Below, piece by piece: positions 22,888 to 31,976 of a DNA stretch of 64,000 nt. This stretch comes from Limnochorda sp. L945t. Lineage in GTDB: Bacteria > Bacillota > Limnochordia > Limnochordales > Geochordaceae. The notes under the pieces were generated by a model. The model did no database searches and was not told the DNA's origin. It worked only from the letters and a program-made list of their open reading frames with translations. Every line of letters begins with the position of its first letter. Within the stretch, counting starts at the first letter, position 1. The position numbers were made by a program, and so were the translations under genes. Location of the stretch: assembly GCF_035593305.1 (NCBI RefSeq), contig NZ_CP141615.1:2883722-2947721 (forward strand), in the 5' to 3' direction.

Positions 22888-23964
22888 ATGCGGGAGCAGG
22901 GCCGGGGTCTTTTCGTCTTCGGGCGACCATTTCCCGCGTTTCGAGAAGCTCCCCTGGGGCTCTTCCTACCCCCGGCAAGATCCGCGAGAGGAAAGGCTGG
23001 TCCGCCTGAGATGGCTTTCGAACCGCGTGACGACGACGCCGTCGTTTGCACCGGGTTGACCAAGCACTTCTGGGAGACGCCGGGCAACGACCGAGAACCG
23101 CCCGCCCCCGACGGGTCGGGCGCGGCTACCGGCAATGGGCACGACCACGAAGGAAGCCCTGCGGCTGCTGTGCCCCGCCGGGCCGCCGCAGCGGCGTGGC
23201 GACGCCTCTGGCCCGGCAGGCGCCCGCGCCGGCGGGTAGCCGCCGTGGACGGGATCGACCTTGTGGTGCGGCGCGGGGAGATTTTCGGCATCATCGGGCC
23301 CAACGGATCGGGCAAGTCGACCCTGATCCGGCTGATGGCCACGCTGCTGATCCCGGACGGCGGCACCATCCGGATCTTCGGGCACGACGTCGCGCGAGAG
23401 CAGCTCGCGGTGCGCCGCCTCATCAACCGCGTCTCGGTGGAGGCGTCGTTCTTCAAGAAGCTCTCGGCCCTGGAGAACCTCAGCTACGCGGCGCGCCTGT
23501 ACGACGTCCCGCCCCGGGACGCTCGCCGGGAAGCCTTGCGTATCCTGCACCGGCTCGGGCTGGCGGAGGCGAAACTGGCCTGCCCGCTCGAGGAACTCTC
23601 CCGAGGAATGCAGCAGAAGGTCGCCATCGCCCGCGCACTGTTGACCTCTCCCGTCCTGCTGCTCCTCGACGAACCCACCACCGGGCTCGACCCCCGCTCC
23701 AAGCGGGAGGTGCAGGAGTTCGTCCTGGAGGTCCGGCAGCAGCACGACGCCACCGTGATCCTCACCACTCACGACATGGACGAGGCGGAGCGGCTGTGCG
23801 ATCGGGTGGCGTTCATCATGCACGGGAAGATCGTGGCACAGGGCTCTCCGGAGCAGCTGAAGCGCTCGGCGCCCGGTGGCCGGGCCGCTACCCTGGAGGA
23901 GCTGTTCCTGATGCTTACGGGAAGCGACTGGAAGTCCGTGGTCCACACCGAGGAGGAAGCATAG
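22888..23964 (+). CDS. ABC transporter ATP-binding protein with an unusual insertion
   Basis: ABC-2 type exporter ATPase of 358 residues. Walker A is IIGPNGSGKST, the signature is ELSRGMQQKV, Walker B is LLLLDEPTTGLD and the H-loop is ILTTHDMDEAE. Between the first strand (VVCTGLTKHF) and AVDGIDLVVRRGE there are about 55 extra residues, Gly/Pro/Ala-rich then Arg-rich (AWRRLWPGRRPRRR), which ordinary members lack. ATG 22888 has AAAGGA about 8 nt upstream and a promoter before it; ATG 23011 is a shorter alternative. It pairs with the permease that begins 1 nt after its stop. The transported substrate is unknown. Confidence 0.88.
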   Translation: MREQGRGLFVFGRPFPAFREAPLGLFLPPARSARGKAGPPEMAFEPRDDDAVVCTGLTKHFWETPGNDREPPAPDGSGAATGNGHDHEGSPAAAVPRRAAAAAWRRLWPGRRPRRRVAAVDGIDLVVRRGEIFGIIGPNGSGKSTLIRLMATLLIPDGGTIRIFGHDVAREQLAVRRLINRVSVEASFFKKLSALENLSYAARLYDVPPRDARREALRILHRLGLAEAKLACPLEELSRGMQQKVAIARALLTSPVLLLLDEPTTGLDPRSKREVQEFVLEVRQQHDATVILTTHDMDEAERLCDRVAFIMHGKIVAQGSPEQLKRSAPGGRAATLEELFLMLTGSDWKSVVHTEEEA

Positions 23965-23965
23965 C

Positions 23966-24784
23966 GTGAGCAAGGCGGAACTCTGGCGGGAGCTGCGGGC
24001 GTCGCTTGCCTTCGTGGAGCGCAACGTCAACCTGAGCCGGCGCTACCTGGGGTGGGAAGTCGTCTTCCTCGTCTATACCGTCGTCAACACCCTCAGCATC
24101 GGGCTCATCGGCGTGGGCGCGCCGGGGGTACCCGCGGACGCCCGGCTCGTGCTCTACCTGTTGACCGGGGCCCTCTTGTGGAGCTTCCTCTCCGTGGTCT
24201 TCACGGAGGTGGGCCAGGCAGTGCAGTGGGAGCGCTGGGAGGGGACGATCGAGTACACCTTCATGGCCCCCATCCGGCTCGTCACGTACCTCTCGGGCAA
24301 CTCCCTGTGGGCCGTGGGCTACGCCACGCTGCGTACCGTGGTGCTGCTCCTGGCGACGGCGGCCTTTTTCCGGCTGGACCTGTCCAGGGCCAACGCGCCG
24401 GGAGCCGCCCTGGTGCTGGTCGCGTCGGGGCTCTCGTTCGTCGGGCTGGGCCTGGTGGCCTCGGTGCTGCCTCTGCTCTCCACCGAGAAGGGGGCGCAGG
24501 CGACCAACATCTTTCAGGCGGTGCTGCTGCTGATCTCGGGGGTCTACTACGACGTCACCGCCTTGCCGGCGTGGCTGCAGCCCCTGGCGTGGCTGAGCCC
24601 GGCCACGTACACGCTGCGGGCTACCCGCGCAGCGCTCATCGACGGCGCCCCGACGGCGTCGCTGTTGCCCGACATCTTGCGGCTGGTCGCCATGGCGCTG
24701 GTGCTGGCCCCCCTCGGCTTCTTCGTTTTCCGTATGGGGGCCGTGTACGCTCTACGTACCGGTAAGCTGAAGCGCAACGGCTGA
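23966..24784 (+). CDS. ABC-2 type transporter permease
   Basis: Integral membrane protein of 272 residues with six hydrophobic helices and the ABC-2 pattern: a cytoplasmic N-terminal helix, [31 protein letters not shown], which is the conserved coupling region, and [31 protein letters not shown] near the end. It begins at GTG 23966 directly after the ATPase stop and surely forms the exporter with it. Members of this class export drugs, lipids or polysaccharides; nothing here settles which. GGACC/GGTCC follows its stop as a weak hairpin without a good T-run. Confidence 0.88.
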   Translation: MSKAELWRELRASLAFVERNVNLSRRYLGWEVVFLVYTVVNTLSIGLIGVGAPGVPADARLVLYLLTGALLWSFLSVVFTEVGQAVQWERWEGTIEYTFMAPIRLVTYLSGNSLWAVGYATLRTVVLLLATAAFFRLDLSRANAPGAALVLVASGLSFVGLGLVASVLPLLSTEKGAQATNIFQAVLLLISGVYYDVTALPAWLQPLAWLSPATYTLRATRAALIDGAPTASLLPDILRLVAMALVLAPLGFFVFRMGAVYALRTGKLKRNG

Positions 24785-24897
24785 GGGCAGCCGGAAGGGA
24801 CCGGCCCGGCGGGTCCGTCTTGACTCTCCCACTGCACGGGGCCGTGCGATACACTATTACCATCGTGCAAACGCATAAGCGGGCAGGGGGGTCGTCG

Positions 24898-25776
24898 ATG
24901 GCTCGTCCGGCCGAGGAGGCTGTCATCGCACAGAAGGGGTACGCCGTGCCCGAAGCGCTGGTGAGCACCGAGTGGGTGGCGCAGCACCTGGAAGACCCGT
25001 CCGTTCGCGTCGTGGAATCGGACGAAGACGTCCTGCTCTACGACATGGGACATATCCCCGGCGCGGTCAAGATCGACTGGCACACGGACCTGCAGGATCC
25101 CGTCGTGAGGGACTACATCGACCCGCAGCGTTTCGCTGCCCTGGCCTCGTCCAGGGGCATCTCCCGGGACACGACCGTGGTCTTTTACGGCGACAAGAAC
25201 AACTGGTGGGCCTGCTACGCGTTCTGGGCGTTCAAGCTGTTCGGCCACCCCGACTGCCGCATCATGGACGGAGGCCGCAAGAAATGGGAAGCCGAGGGGC
25301 GTCCCATGACCCGCGACGTTCCCTCGTACGCGCCCGCCTCCTATCCGGTGCCCCGGCGGGAGGACGCGCCCATCCGGGCGTTCCGGCAGGACGTGGAGGC
25401 GCACGTCCGCGCGGGGCGGCCGCTGGTCGACGTGCGTTCCCCGCAGGAGTACCGCGGAGAGCTCCTGCACATGCCCGACTACCCGCAGGAGGGCGCGCTG
25501 CGCGGCGGCCACATCCCGGGAGCCCGCAACGTGCCCTGGGTCATGGCGATCCAGGAGGACGGGACCTTCAAGCCTGCGGACGCCCTGCGGGCCATTTACC
25601 AGGAGCAGGCAGGCCTTTCCCCCCAGGACGACATCGTGGCGTATTGCCGGATCGGGGAGCGTTCGGCGCACACCTGGTTCGTGCTCACATACCTTCTGGG
25701 GTACCCGAGGGTCCGCAATTACGACGGGTCGTGGACGGAATGGGGCAATCTCGTGAGGGCCCCCATCGAACGATGA
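24898..25776 (+). CDS. Two-domain rhodanese-type sulfurtransferase
   Basis: About 292 residues with tandem rhodanese domains. The N-terminal domain (about 15-140) lacks a catalytic Cys; the C-terminal domain (about 170-290) has the active loop [13 protein letters not shown], the CRIGERS loop of thiosulfate sulfurtransferases. [12 protein letters not shown] and [12 protein letters not shown] are typical. ATG 24898 is used; the open frame continues to 24820 but without a ribosome binding site. Its stop overlaps the start of sufU (ATGA), so both are made together and a role in sulfur delivery for Fe-S assembly is reasonable, though unproven. A 14-nt palindrome, GCACGGGGCCGTGC at 24834-24847, lies upstream. 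Confidence 0.88.
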   Translation: MARPAEEAVIAQKGYAVPEALVSTEWVAQHLEDPSVRVVESDEDVLLYDMGHIPGAVKIDWHTDLQDPVVRDYIDPQRFAALASSRGISRDTTVVFYGDKNNWWACYAFWAFKLFGHPDCRIMDGGRKKWEAEGRPMTRDVPSYAPASYPVPRREDAPIRAFRQDVEAHVRAGRPLVDVRSPQEYRGELLHMPDYPQEGALRGGHIPGARNVPWVMAIQEDGTFKPADALRAIYQEQAGLSPQDDIVAYCRIGERSAHTWFVLTYLLGYPRVRNYDGSWTEWGNLVRAPIER

Positions 25777-26240
25777 GCACGGTGACTCCCGGGGAAGGCT
25801 GCACGGCGCATCGGCCCCCGGTCGCCGGCAAGCTCGACCCGGAGACCCGGTTGCAGGTCGTGACCGACCACTACCAAAACCCGCGTCACTTCGGGGCACT
25901 GCCGGAGGCGACGGTGGTCCTGCCGGGCGGCAATCCGGGTTGCGGCGACGTGGTGGTCATCTACTTGCGCGCCGAGGGCGAGCGGCTGGTCGACGTAAAG
26001 TACGAGGGCCAGGGGTGCACCGTGAGCCAGGCGGCCGCCTCGCTCCTGCTCGAGCACCTGCACGCCACGGGCCTGGATCCGGACGCCGTCCTGGCGATGG
26101 ACTACCGTTTCATGGAGGAGCTGTTGGGCAACGACCTGGTGCGGGCGCGCCCCCGCTGCGCGACCCTCGCCCTCGGCACCCTGAAGAGCGCCATCCAGGC
26201 GTGGCGTCGCAAGCTCCGAGCCGGGACCCATCAGGGCTGA
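25773..26240 (+). CDS. sufU: SufU/IscU-like Fe-S cluster assembly protein
   Basis: 155 residues. The three zinc/cluster Cys ligands are visible in [13 protein letters not shown] (with the neighbouring Asp), [14 protein letters not shown] and [19 protein letters not shown]. The N-terminal [13 protein letters not shown] segment is typical of the family. In Bacillota SufU takes sulfur from SufS; no sufS, sufB or sufD gene is near, and a rhodanese is coupled upstream instead. The end overlaps the convergent ksgA gene by 10 nt. Confidence 0.9.
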   Translation: MSTVTPGEGCTAHRPPVAGKLDPETRLQVVTDHYQNPRHFGALPEATVVLPGGNPGCGDVVVIYLRAEGERLVDVKYEGQGCTVSQAAASLLLEHLHATGLDPDAVLAMDYRFMEELLGNDLVRARPRCATLALGTLKSAIQAWRRKLRAGTHQG

Positions 26241-27055
26241 GACGCCCGGAGCTGCAACAAGGCAGCGGCAAGGCGCACGAAAGCGGGCACGTCGAGCGCC
26301 TCGGCCCGCAGACCCCCGTCGATCCCGGCCCGCCGCAGCAGCTCCGCGGCGTCGTAAGGAGCGAGGTCGAGGGTGGCGAGGGCGTTCCTGAGCGTCTTGC
26401 GGCGCTGGCCGAAGGCGGCGCGGAGCACCGTCTCCAGCGCCTCCCCGAGGAGAGCGCCGGGCCGCCCCTCGTGGGGCTCGAGGCTCATCACGGTCGAGTC
26501 CACCTCGGGCGGGGGGAAAAAACAGCGCCGCGACACGTCGAACAGGCGGCGCACCCGGACGTGGGCCGCCACGGCCACTGTCAGCGAACCGTACGCCCCA
26601 GATCCGGGAGGGGCCACCAGGCGGTCGGCCACTTCCTTCTGCACCATCACGACCGCCCGGGCGAAGGCGCGGCTTCTGGCCAGGGCCAGCAGCAGCGGGC
26701 TCGTGATGGCGTAGGGCAGGTTGCCCGCCACCAGGCTCGGGGCGATGCGCTCGAGGCTGAGCGTCAGCACGTCGGCGGCGACCACCCGCACCGGCCCGCC
26801 GGGGGCGTGGAGCTGGTGTTCCCGCAGCACCCAGGCCAGAGCGCGGGCCAGGGCGCCATCCTTCTCCACGGCGACGACCGAGCCGGCCCGCTCGCCCAGC
26901 GGGATGGTGATGGCGCCCAGGCCCGGGCCGATCTCCAGCACCCGATCGGCAGGGCCGGGAGCGACCGCGTCGGCCACCCGGCGTGCCACCCGGGGGTCCA
27001 CCAGGAAATGCTGGCTCAGCCGCCGCCGCGGCCGGAGCTCGAACCTGCCGAGCAA
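26231..27055 (-). CDS. rsmA: 16S rRNA dimethyladenosine transferase
   Basis: KsgA/RsmA of 274 residues, which dimethylates two adjacent adenines in the helix 45 loop of 16S rRNA. RRLSQHFLVDPRVARRV is the conserved start, VLEIGPGLGAITIPL binds SAM, VAVEKDG and VVAADVL follow, and VAGNLPYAITSPLL contains the NLPY catalytic motif. The C-terminal helical domain has FFPPPEVDSTVMSL and FGQRRKTLRNAL. Translation probably begins at TTG 27055. It lies 43 nt downstream of the yabE-type gene; the rnmV gene that sits between them in Bacillus is absent. Confidence 0.93.
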   Translation of the reverse strand: MLGRFELRPRRRLSQHFLVDPRVARRVADAVAPGPADRVLEIGPGLGAITIPLGERAGSVVAVEKDGALARALAWVLREHQLHAPGGPVRVVAADVLTLSLERIAPSLVAGNLPYAITSPLLLALARSRAFARAVVMVQKEVADRLVAPPGSGAYGSLTVAVAAHVRVRRLFDVSRRCFFPPPEVDSTVMSLEPHEGRPGALLGEALETVLRAAFGQRRKTLRNALATLDLAPYDAAELLRRAGIDGGLRAEALDVPAFVRLAAALLQLRASQP

Positions 27056-27098
27056 AGCGCGTACGCCGGACGGCGTGGCGGGATCGATCGGCTGCCTC

Positions 27099-28148
27099 TC
27101 AGTCGAGGACGTAGACGGTCACCGGCCGGCGTCCGAAGTGGAGGGCTTCGCGCAGGGTGTTGAAGCCGAGGTCGATCCGCCTGCCTTTGATGGCGCCGCC
27201 TACGTCGCCTGCCACGGCCAGGCCGTAGCCCGGGATGTACAGGCGCGTCCCCAGCGGAATCACGCGCGGATCCACCGCGACCACGCCCAGCCCCGCCCGC
27301 ATGCCGGTCGCCGTGACCCCGTCGGCGGAGCGACCGGTGCTCTCCGGCCCGGGGTAATAGGCGGTGGCGATCATGGGCAACGCCTCCCGGTACCGGATCA
27401 CGCCGGCCGGCGTCCGGAGCGTACGCCAGACGATGCGGGTCCCGACCCCGATGATCTGAGCGACCGGCTCCTGGATCCTGCGGGTCCCGACCACGGTGGT
27501 GGAGACCAGCTTGCCGTCCTCGTAGCGCAGGCGCTCCGTGTACTCGACCACGCCCTCGCGCCCCTCGCGCAAGATCCCCGTCTTGCCCTTCTCCCACCGG
27601 GGTTCCGCCCACCGCAAGGTCTTGAACGGAATGGGCTCGCGCCGGGTCCGGGTCACTTCCTGCACCCGCACGACCCGCACCGCGGTGCCGGGCGTCACCG
27701 GTTGGTCGAGAGCCGGGGTCACCTCGTCGAGCGGCCCGAGCCTGATCGCTCGCTCCCGGAGCAGCTCGCCAACGGTGCCCCCGACGGCCAGGGTTTCGAC
27801 GTGCTGGCCGTCCACGGTCACGATCACGTCGAAGGCGCGCTGCACCCGGATGGTCATGCCCGGGTGCACCTCGACCCCGAGGGCGGGCTCCGTCCGGTCA
27901 CCCTCCCGCAGCTGCACGCCCAACTGCCGAAGCGCGTCAGCGACGTTGCCCCGCAACACCCGCCCCGCAACGACCCCCTCGTCCCCGTCGACGATCCGTA
28001 CGGGGTGCAGCAGCACGGCCTGGCCCGCCCAGGCCAGTACTGCCAGCGCCGCGCAAAAAAGCGCCCCGCGCAGCGCAGCTCCGAAGCGAAGGGGTGCGGG
28101 AGCCGCCGGCCAGGGTCCCGGGGGCGAAGCGGCGCCGGGCTGCATCAT
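27099..28148 (-). CDS. YabE-like protein: DUF348, G5 and 3D domains
   Basis: 349 residues. One membrane helix or signal (about 24-45) is followed by DUF348-type repeats (VDGDEGVVAGRVLRGNVADALRQLGV and VTVDGQHVETLAVGGTVGELL), a G5 domain (about 165-230, IPFKTLRWAE, GREGVVEYTERLRYEDGK) and a C-terminal 3D domain (MIATAYYP, VDPRVIPLGTRLYIPG, AGDVGGAIKGRRIDL) whose Asp residues are characteristic. 3D domains resemble MltA-type lytic transglycosylases, so it is likely a secreted peptidoglycan-remodelling protein. The start ATGATG overlaps the stop of the small gene upstream. It is upstream of ksgA as in Bacillus. Confidence 0.88.
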   Translation of the reverse strand: MMQPGAASPPGPWPAAPAPLRFGAALRGALFCAALAVLAWAGQAVLLHPVRIVDGDEGVVAGRVLRGNVADALRQLGVQLREGDRTEPALGVEVHPGMTIRVQRAFDVIVTVDGQHVETLAVGGTVGELLRERAIRLGPLDEVTPALDQPVTPGTAVRVVRVQEVTRTRREPIPFKTLRWAEPRWEKGKTGILREGREGVVEYTERLRYEDGKLVSTTVVGTRRIQEPVAQIIGVGTRIVWRTLRTPAGVIRYREALPMIATAYYPGPESTGRSADGVTATGMRAGLGVVAVDPRVIPLGTRLYIPGYGLAVAGDVGGAIKGRRIDLGFNTLREALHFGRRPVTVYVLD

Positions 28149-28366
28149 GGCGCAGCCCCGCCGGCCGGAGAGGCGCCGCCTGCCTGGCCCCGCCCGAGCC
28201 GCCGCAACCGGCCGGCCACCTCCCCGGGCGAGAGCTGCTCGATCTGGTCGATGACCTCGATCGCCTCCTCCAGCTCCGCCTCCTCCAGGATCCCCTCCTG
28301 GTGGAGCCGGTAGTAGGCGTCCGCCAGGCGCAGCCGCACCCGCTCGAGCCGGTCGACGAGATCCAT
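28145..28366 (-). CDS. Small helical protein of unknown function
   Basis: 73 residues, MDLVDRLERVRLRLADAYYR at the start, with strongly charged amphipathic helices up to about residue 57 and a Gly/Ala/Pro-rich tail. Helical heptad character suggests a coiled-coil or helical-hairpin protein. AGGAGT lies upstream of ATG 28366. It sits between dnaB and the yabE-type gene, overlapping the latter's start (TGA within ATGATG), so it is probably translated. No family recognised. Confidence 0.65.
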   Translation of the reverse strand: MDLVDRLERVRLRLADAYYRLHQEGILEEAELEEAIEVIDQIEQLSPGEVAGRLRRLGRGQAGGASPAGGAAP

Positions 28367-28375
28367 GGCCGTGTG

Positions 28376-29812
28376 CTACTCCTGCTCTTCGAGGTCGACG
28401 AATCGGGTATACTCCCGGATGAAGCGCAGCCGTGCCACGCCTGTCGGGCCGCGCCGCTGCTTGGCCACGATGACCTCGACGACGCCTTCGGTGCCCTTCT
28501 CTTTGGCCTTGTCGGGATGGTAGTAGTCGTCCCGGTACAAAAACATGACCACGTCGGCGAACTCCTCGATGTTGCCGCTGTCCCGCAGGTCCGACATCAC
28601 CGGGCGCTTGTTGTCTCGAGCCTCGACGCCCCGGTTGAGCTGCGAGAGCAGGATGATGGGGACGTCCAGCTCGCCCGCCAGGTCCCGCAGCTCTCGTACG
28701 ATGTCGCCCACGACCAGCGCCCAGTTTTTGTTGGCCTCCGACGGAGGGCGGATCAGCTGGAGGTAGTCGATGACGATCAGGCCGAGGTCCTTGTGCGTCG
28801 CCTTGACCCGGCGCGCCTTGGCCCGGATGTCGGCCGCCGTGAGCCCCCGCCGGTCTACCACCAGAATCGGCAGCTCGTGCAGTTCGTTGAAGATCGACTG
28901 AGTCCGGGCGAACTTGCCGGGATCGAGGCGGGTGTTGTACTCGAACGAGGTGATGGGAGACCCGCCCTCCTGCAGGCGGAACAACTCGCTGATGACGATG
29001 CGGTCGCCGATCTGCTCGTCATCCATCTCCAGGGAGAAGATCAGCACCGGCACCCGCTCGTAGCGGGCGACGTGCACCGCGAAGTTGAGGGCCAGCGCGG
29101 TCTTGCCCATGCTGGGCCGGGCCGCCAGGATGATCAGGTCTTTCTTCTTGAAACCCGTCGTCAGCCCGTCGATGGACGGGAAGCTGACGTTGAGCCCGGG
29201 ATTGCGCTTGCCTTCGCTGCGCTCCACCAGGTTGAAATAGCAGCGAGCCAGGACGTCCCGGAGCGGCTTGATGTCCTCCTCGAGGGCACCTTCCTCGCTG
29301 GTCGCCTCGAACATCCACTGCTGGGCCTGGGACTGGCAGTCCGTCAGGGAAGGCGTGGTCTCGAACAGGATCATCTGCTCGATGCGCTGCGCCGCCTCCA
29401 GGATGCGCCGGCGGGCCTGCTTGTCCAGCAAGACGTCGACCGCCGGCTCCAGCTCCGCGGCCGTGCCGAAGGAGTCGGTCAGCTCGAGCAGGGCGCCTTC
29501 CGGGTCCGGCACGTCCGGCTCCTTGCGGAGCCGGTTGAAGACCTGGGTGAACGAGATCCGCCCCGTGGAATGGTACAGCTCTTCGATGATCCGGTAGATG
29601 GCCCGGTGCACCCGATCGTAGAAATGGGCCGCGCGGAGCCTGTCCATCACCAGGTCGGCCTTGTCGGGGTACTTGAGCAGGATGCCGAGCACCCGCCGCT
29701 CCGCGTCAGGGTCGAAGGGTACGAAGCTGCCGCGCGCCTCCGGCGCGACGGCCGCTCCCTGCCCCGGGGCCCTGCGCGACAGGGGCACTGCGCCCTCAAT
29801 GGCCACGTCCAT
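28376..29812 (-). CDS. dnaB: Replicative DNA helicase
   Basis: Hexameric helicase of 478 residues that unwinds the replication fork. The N-terminal DnaB domain (about 35-140) begins PFDPDAERRVLGILLKYP; the RecA-like domain has Walker A ILAARPSMGKTALAL, Walker B LGLIVIDYLQLI, and ILLSQLNRGVEARDNKRP followed by MSDLRDSGNIEEFADVVMF. The latter carries EEF where IEQDAD is usual. An extra Pro/Ala-rich stretch precedes the N-domain. The start overlaps the dnaD gene by 17 nt. It is equivalent to Bacillus dnaC. Confidence 0.95.
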   Translation of the reverse strand: MDVAIEGAVPLSRRAPGQGAAVAPEARGSFVPFDPDAERRVLGILLKYPDKADLVMDRLRAAHFYDRVHRAIYRIIEELYHSTGRISFTQVFNRLRKEPDVPDPEGALLELTDSFGTAAELEPAVDVLLDKQARRRILEAAQRIEQMILFETTPSLTDCQSQAQQWMFEATSEEGALEEDIKPLRDVLARCYFNLVERSEGKRNPGLNVSFPSIDGLTTGFKKKDLIILAARPSMGKTALALNFAVHVARYERVPVLIFSLEMDDEQIGDRIVISELFRLQEGGSPITSFEYNTRLDPGKFARTQSIFNELHELPILVVDRRGLTAADIRAKARRVKATHKDLGLIVIDYLQLIRPPSEANKNWALVVGDIVRELRDLAGELDVPIILLSQLNRGVEARDNKRPVMSDLRDSGNIEEFADVVMFLYRDDYYHPDKAKEKGTEGVVEVIVAKQRRGPTGVARLRFIREYTRFVDLEEQE

Positions 29813-30722
29813 ACAGCTCCTTCCACCGCCGGATGCGTTCCGGGTCGACGGGCCGGTACGCTTCCGCGTTGGGCACGCCGGTCATCGGGGCATCGCTGCG
29901 GTCCGCGCCGGCCCGCCCGCCAGGCGCGGGCGATGTCGCGGGCGCGCCAGGGCCGGCAGCCTGCCCGCCCCGGGCGGGCGCGTGGATGACGGAGGCGAGC
30001 GAAGGCCGCCGCAACACGTCCTCCCACGTGCGCACCCCCTGGTTGTACCAGTTGCGCAGCACGCCCTCCAGGTAGCTGAAGCTGGCGAACTCGGCCGACC
30101 GGGCCGTCTGCTCGATGGCGAGAGCCACGACGTCCGTGGCCATGTGGCGCTCGGTGATCCACTCGCCGAGCCGCTGGGCCTGGGTGTCGCTGATGAGCCC
30201 GATCCGCTGGTGGTACCAGTCGAGCACTCCCCGCACGTCCGTCGGAAGGGCTGACTCCCCGTTCGGCTCGTAGCCGGCACCCCCTTCGGGGGGGGCCGCC
30301 TCCGGCGCGTGAGCCGACTCGGCCGACGCGGCGGCCTCCTGGCGGGCGCCGTCGGTCTCCGGGGAAGGGTGGCCCGCTCCGTCGGGAGGAGGGCCGAATT
30401 GCCGGGCGAACTCTGCCCCGGGCAGCGGCTCGTGGACGCGCAGTCCCTGCCCGCTCACCGGCTCGACCAGCCGGTACAGCCCGAGCGTCCGCAGCGCCTC
30501 GGCCGCCTCGAGGGGCGGCATGCCAAGGCTTCGGGCCAGGTACGAGGCCGGGTCCTCGTCATCCGGGGTGCCGCCGTGCTCGGCTGCGAAGCGCAAGACC
30601 AGCCAGGCACTCACAGCCTGCCACCCCATGCGCGGGGCATACAGGGTCAGGAGCTCCTCGGGCACCGGCAGGTACCGGCGCGCGGTCGGCGCAGGCTCGA
30701 TCCGTAGGCGTCGGCGTCCCAT
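29796..30722 (-). CDS. dnaD: DnaD-domain replication initiation protein
   Basis: 308 residues. The N-terminal winged-helix part (about 15-105, LPVPEELLTLYAPRMG, AWLVLRFAAEH) and the DnaD_2 helical domain (about 165-240) are separated by an Ala/Pro/Gly/Glu-rich linker. The diagnostic YLEGVLRNWYNQGVRTWED matches the YxxxILxxWxxxGVxTxED signature that helps bind DNA. The C-terminus is disordered and Pro/Gly/Ala-rich with a final charged helix (PERIRRWKELYGRG). It overlaps dnaB, in line with a helicase-loading role at initiation and restart. Confidence 0.85.
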   Translation of the reverse strand: MGRRRLRIEPAPTARRYLPVPEELLTLYAPRMGWQAVSAWLVLRFAAEHGGTPDDEDPASYLARSLGMPPLEAAEALRTLGLYRLVEPVSGQGLRVHEPLPGAEFARQFGPPPDGAGHPSPETDGARQEAAASAESAHAPEAAPPEGGAGYEPNGESALPTDVRGVLDWYHQRIGLISDTQAQRLGEWITERHMATDVVALAIEQTARSAEFASFSYLEGVLRNWYNQGVRTWEDVLRRPSLASVIHAPARGGQAAGPGAPATSPAPGGRAGADRSDAPMTGVPNAEAYRPVDPERIRRWKELYGRGH

Positions 30723-30743
30723 GCTGTGCCTCCGTGACAGGGT

Positions 30744-31877
30744 CTACTGGGCAGAGTTCTGCCTGGCCCCGACCCCTCCCTTCGGCTGCCGTGAAGGTGC
30801 CCAGTGAGCCTGGGCGGCCCGCAGGGCCGCCCGGGTGCGGTGCATCTCGATGGCGATGGTCACCAGACGGTCGAGCAAACGGGAGTAAGGCAGCCCCGAC
30901 GCCTCCCACAGGCGTGGGTACATGCTTACGGCCGTGAAGCCGGGGATGGTGTTGATCTCGTTGACCCACACCTTCCCGTCAGGCTTCACGAAAAAGTCGA
31001 CCCGCGCCATCCCCCAGGCGTCCACCGCCTGGAAGGCGGCCAGCGCGAGCCGCCGCACCTCGCCGGCCACCGCGGGGTCCAGCTCGGCCGGTACCACGAG
31101 CCGGGTCCCCTCGTCGTAATACTTGGCCTCGTAATCGTAAAAGGCGCGGCGGGGCAGGATCTCCCCCGGCACCGACGCTTCCGGCTCGTCGGCGCCCAAC
31201 ACGCTGCACTCGACCTCCCGGGCGGGAGCCGCCGACGCCTCCACGAGCGCCTTGCGGTCGTACGAGAAGGCTTCGTCCAGAGCGCTACGAGCCTGCTCGG
31301 GGCCCTCGGCCTGCTGCACGCCCACGCTCGACCCCAGATTGGCGGGCTTCACGAAGGCCGGAAACCCCGGGTGCCTGGCGATCGCCTCCAGCACCCGGTC
31401 CGGATGGCGCAGCCACTCGTTGCGCCGCACCACCCGGTACGCCACCACGGGCAGGCCGGCCGCCCGGAAGACGGCCTTCATGAGGTCTTTGTCCATCCCC
31501 ACGGCGCTGGCCGCCACGCCGGCTCCCACGTACGGGACCTCGGCGAGCTCGAACACCGCCTGGATGGTCCCATCTTCGCCCATTGGCCCGTGGAGCAGGG
31601 GAAAGGCCACGTCGATGGGGGGATTGGCGGGGTGCCCCGGCTGGGGCACTACGACCACCGGCTGCAACGCGTCGACATGCCCGGCCGCCAGGGCGTCCAG
31701 TACCCGAGCGGGGTCATTCCCGGTATACCACCGGCCCTCCCGTGTCACGGCGATGGGAAACAGTTCGTACCGATCCGGGTCCAGGGCCCTTACGACCGAG
31801 CGGGCGGACATGATGGAGACCTCGTGTTCCCCTGAGCGCCCGCCGAAAAGCAGTGCCAAGCGCAGCCTCTTGCTCAA
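30744..31877 (-). CDS. ddl: D-alanine--D-alanine ligase
   Basis: ATP-grasp ligase of 377 residues that makes the D-Ala-D-Ala end of the peptidoglycan stem. ALLFGGRSGEHEVSIMSARSV is the N-terminal signature; FVKPANLGSSVGVQ, ECSVLG, ILPRRAFYDYEAKYYDEGT (omega loop with Tyr) and VNEINTIPGFTAVSMYPRLW follow. A tyrosine-bearing omega loop suggests D-Ala rather than D-Lac, but this is inference. TTG 31877 is chosen since GGAGG lies 7 nt upstream and the MetAla-type opening begins there; the open frame runs to 31985. The Ala/Arg/Gln-rich tail beyond about 350 is extra. Confidence 0.92.
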   Translation of the reverse strand: MSKRLRLALLFGGRSGEHEVSIMSARSVVRALDPDRYELFPIAVTREGRWYTGNDPARVLDALAAGHVDALQPVVVVPQPGHPANPPIDVAFPLLHGPMGEDGTIQAVFELAEVPYVGAGVAASAVGMDKDLMKAVFRAAGLPVVAYRVVRRNEWLRHPDRVLEAIARHPGFPAFVKPANLGSSVGVQQAEGPEQARSALDEAFSYDRKALVEASAAPAREVECSVLGADEPEASVPGEILPRRAFYDYEAKYYDEGTRLVVPAELDPAVAGEVRRLALAAFQAVDAWGMARVDFFVKPDGKVWVNEINTIPGFTAVSMYPRLWEASGLPYSRLLDRLVTIAIEMHRTRAALRAAQAHWAPSRQPKGGVGARQNSAQ

Positions 31878-31976
31878 CGTCGTCCCTCCGTGTTCCTCGC
31901 GCCGGTTGTGCGTTACCCCTCTTATGCGTTTCCCCCGGACATGCTGCCCCTGCCACGGGCGTAAGTCTTCTGCGCC

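Noticed and set aside
24785-24825. Intrinsic terminator after the ABC permease
   Set aside because: The GGACC/GGTCC hairpin has only 5 bp and is followed by GTCTT rather than a T-run.
24834-24847. Palindrome GCACGGGGCCGTGC as an operator of the rhodanese gene
   Set aside because: It is a single short GC palindrome in GC-rich DNA with no well-placed promoter hexamers; chance cannot be excluded.
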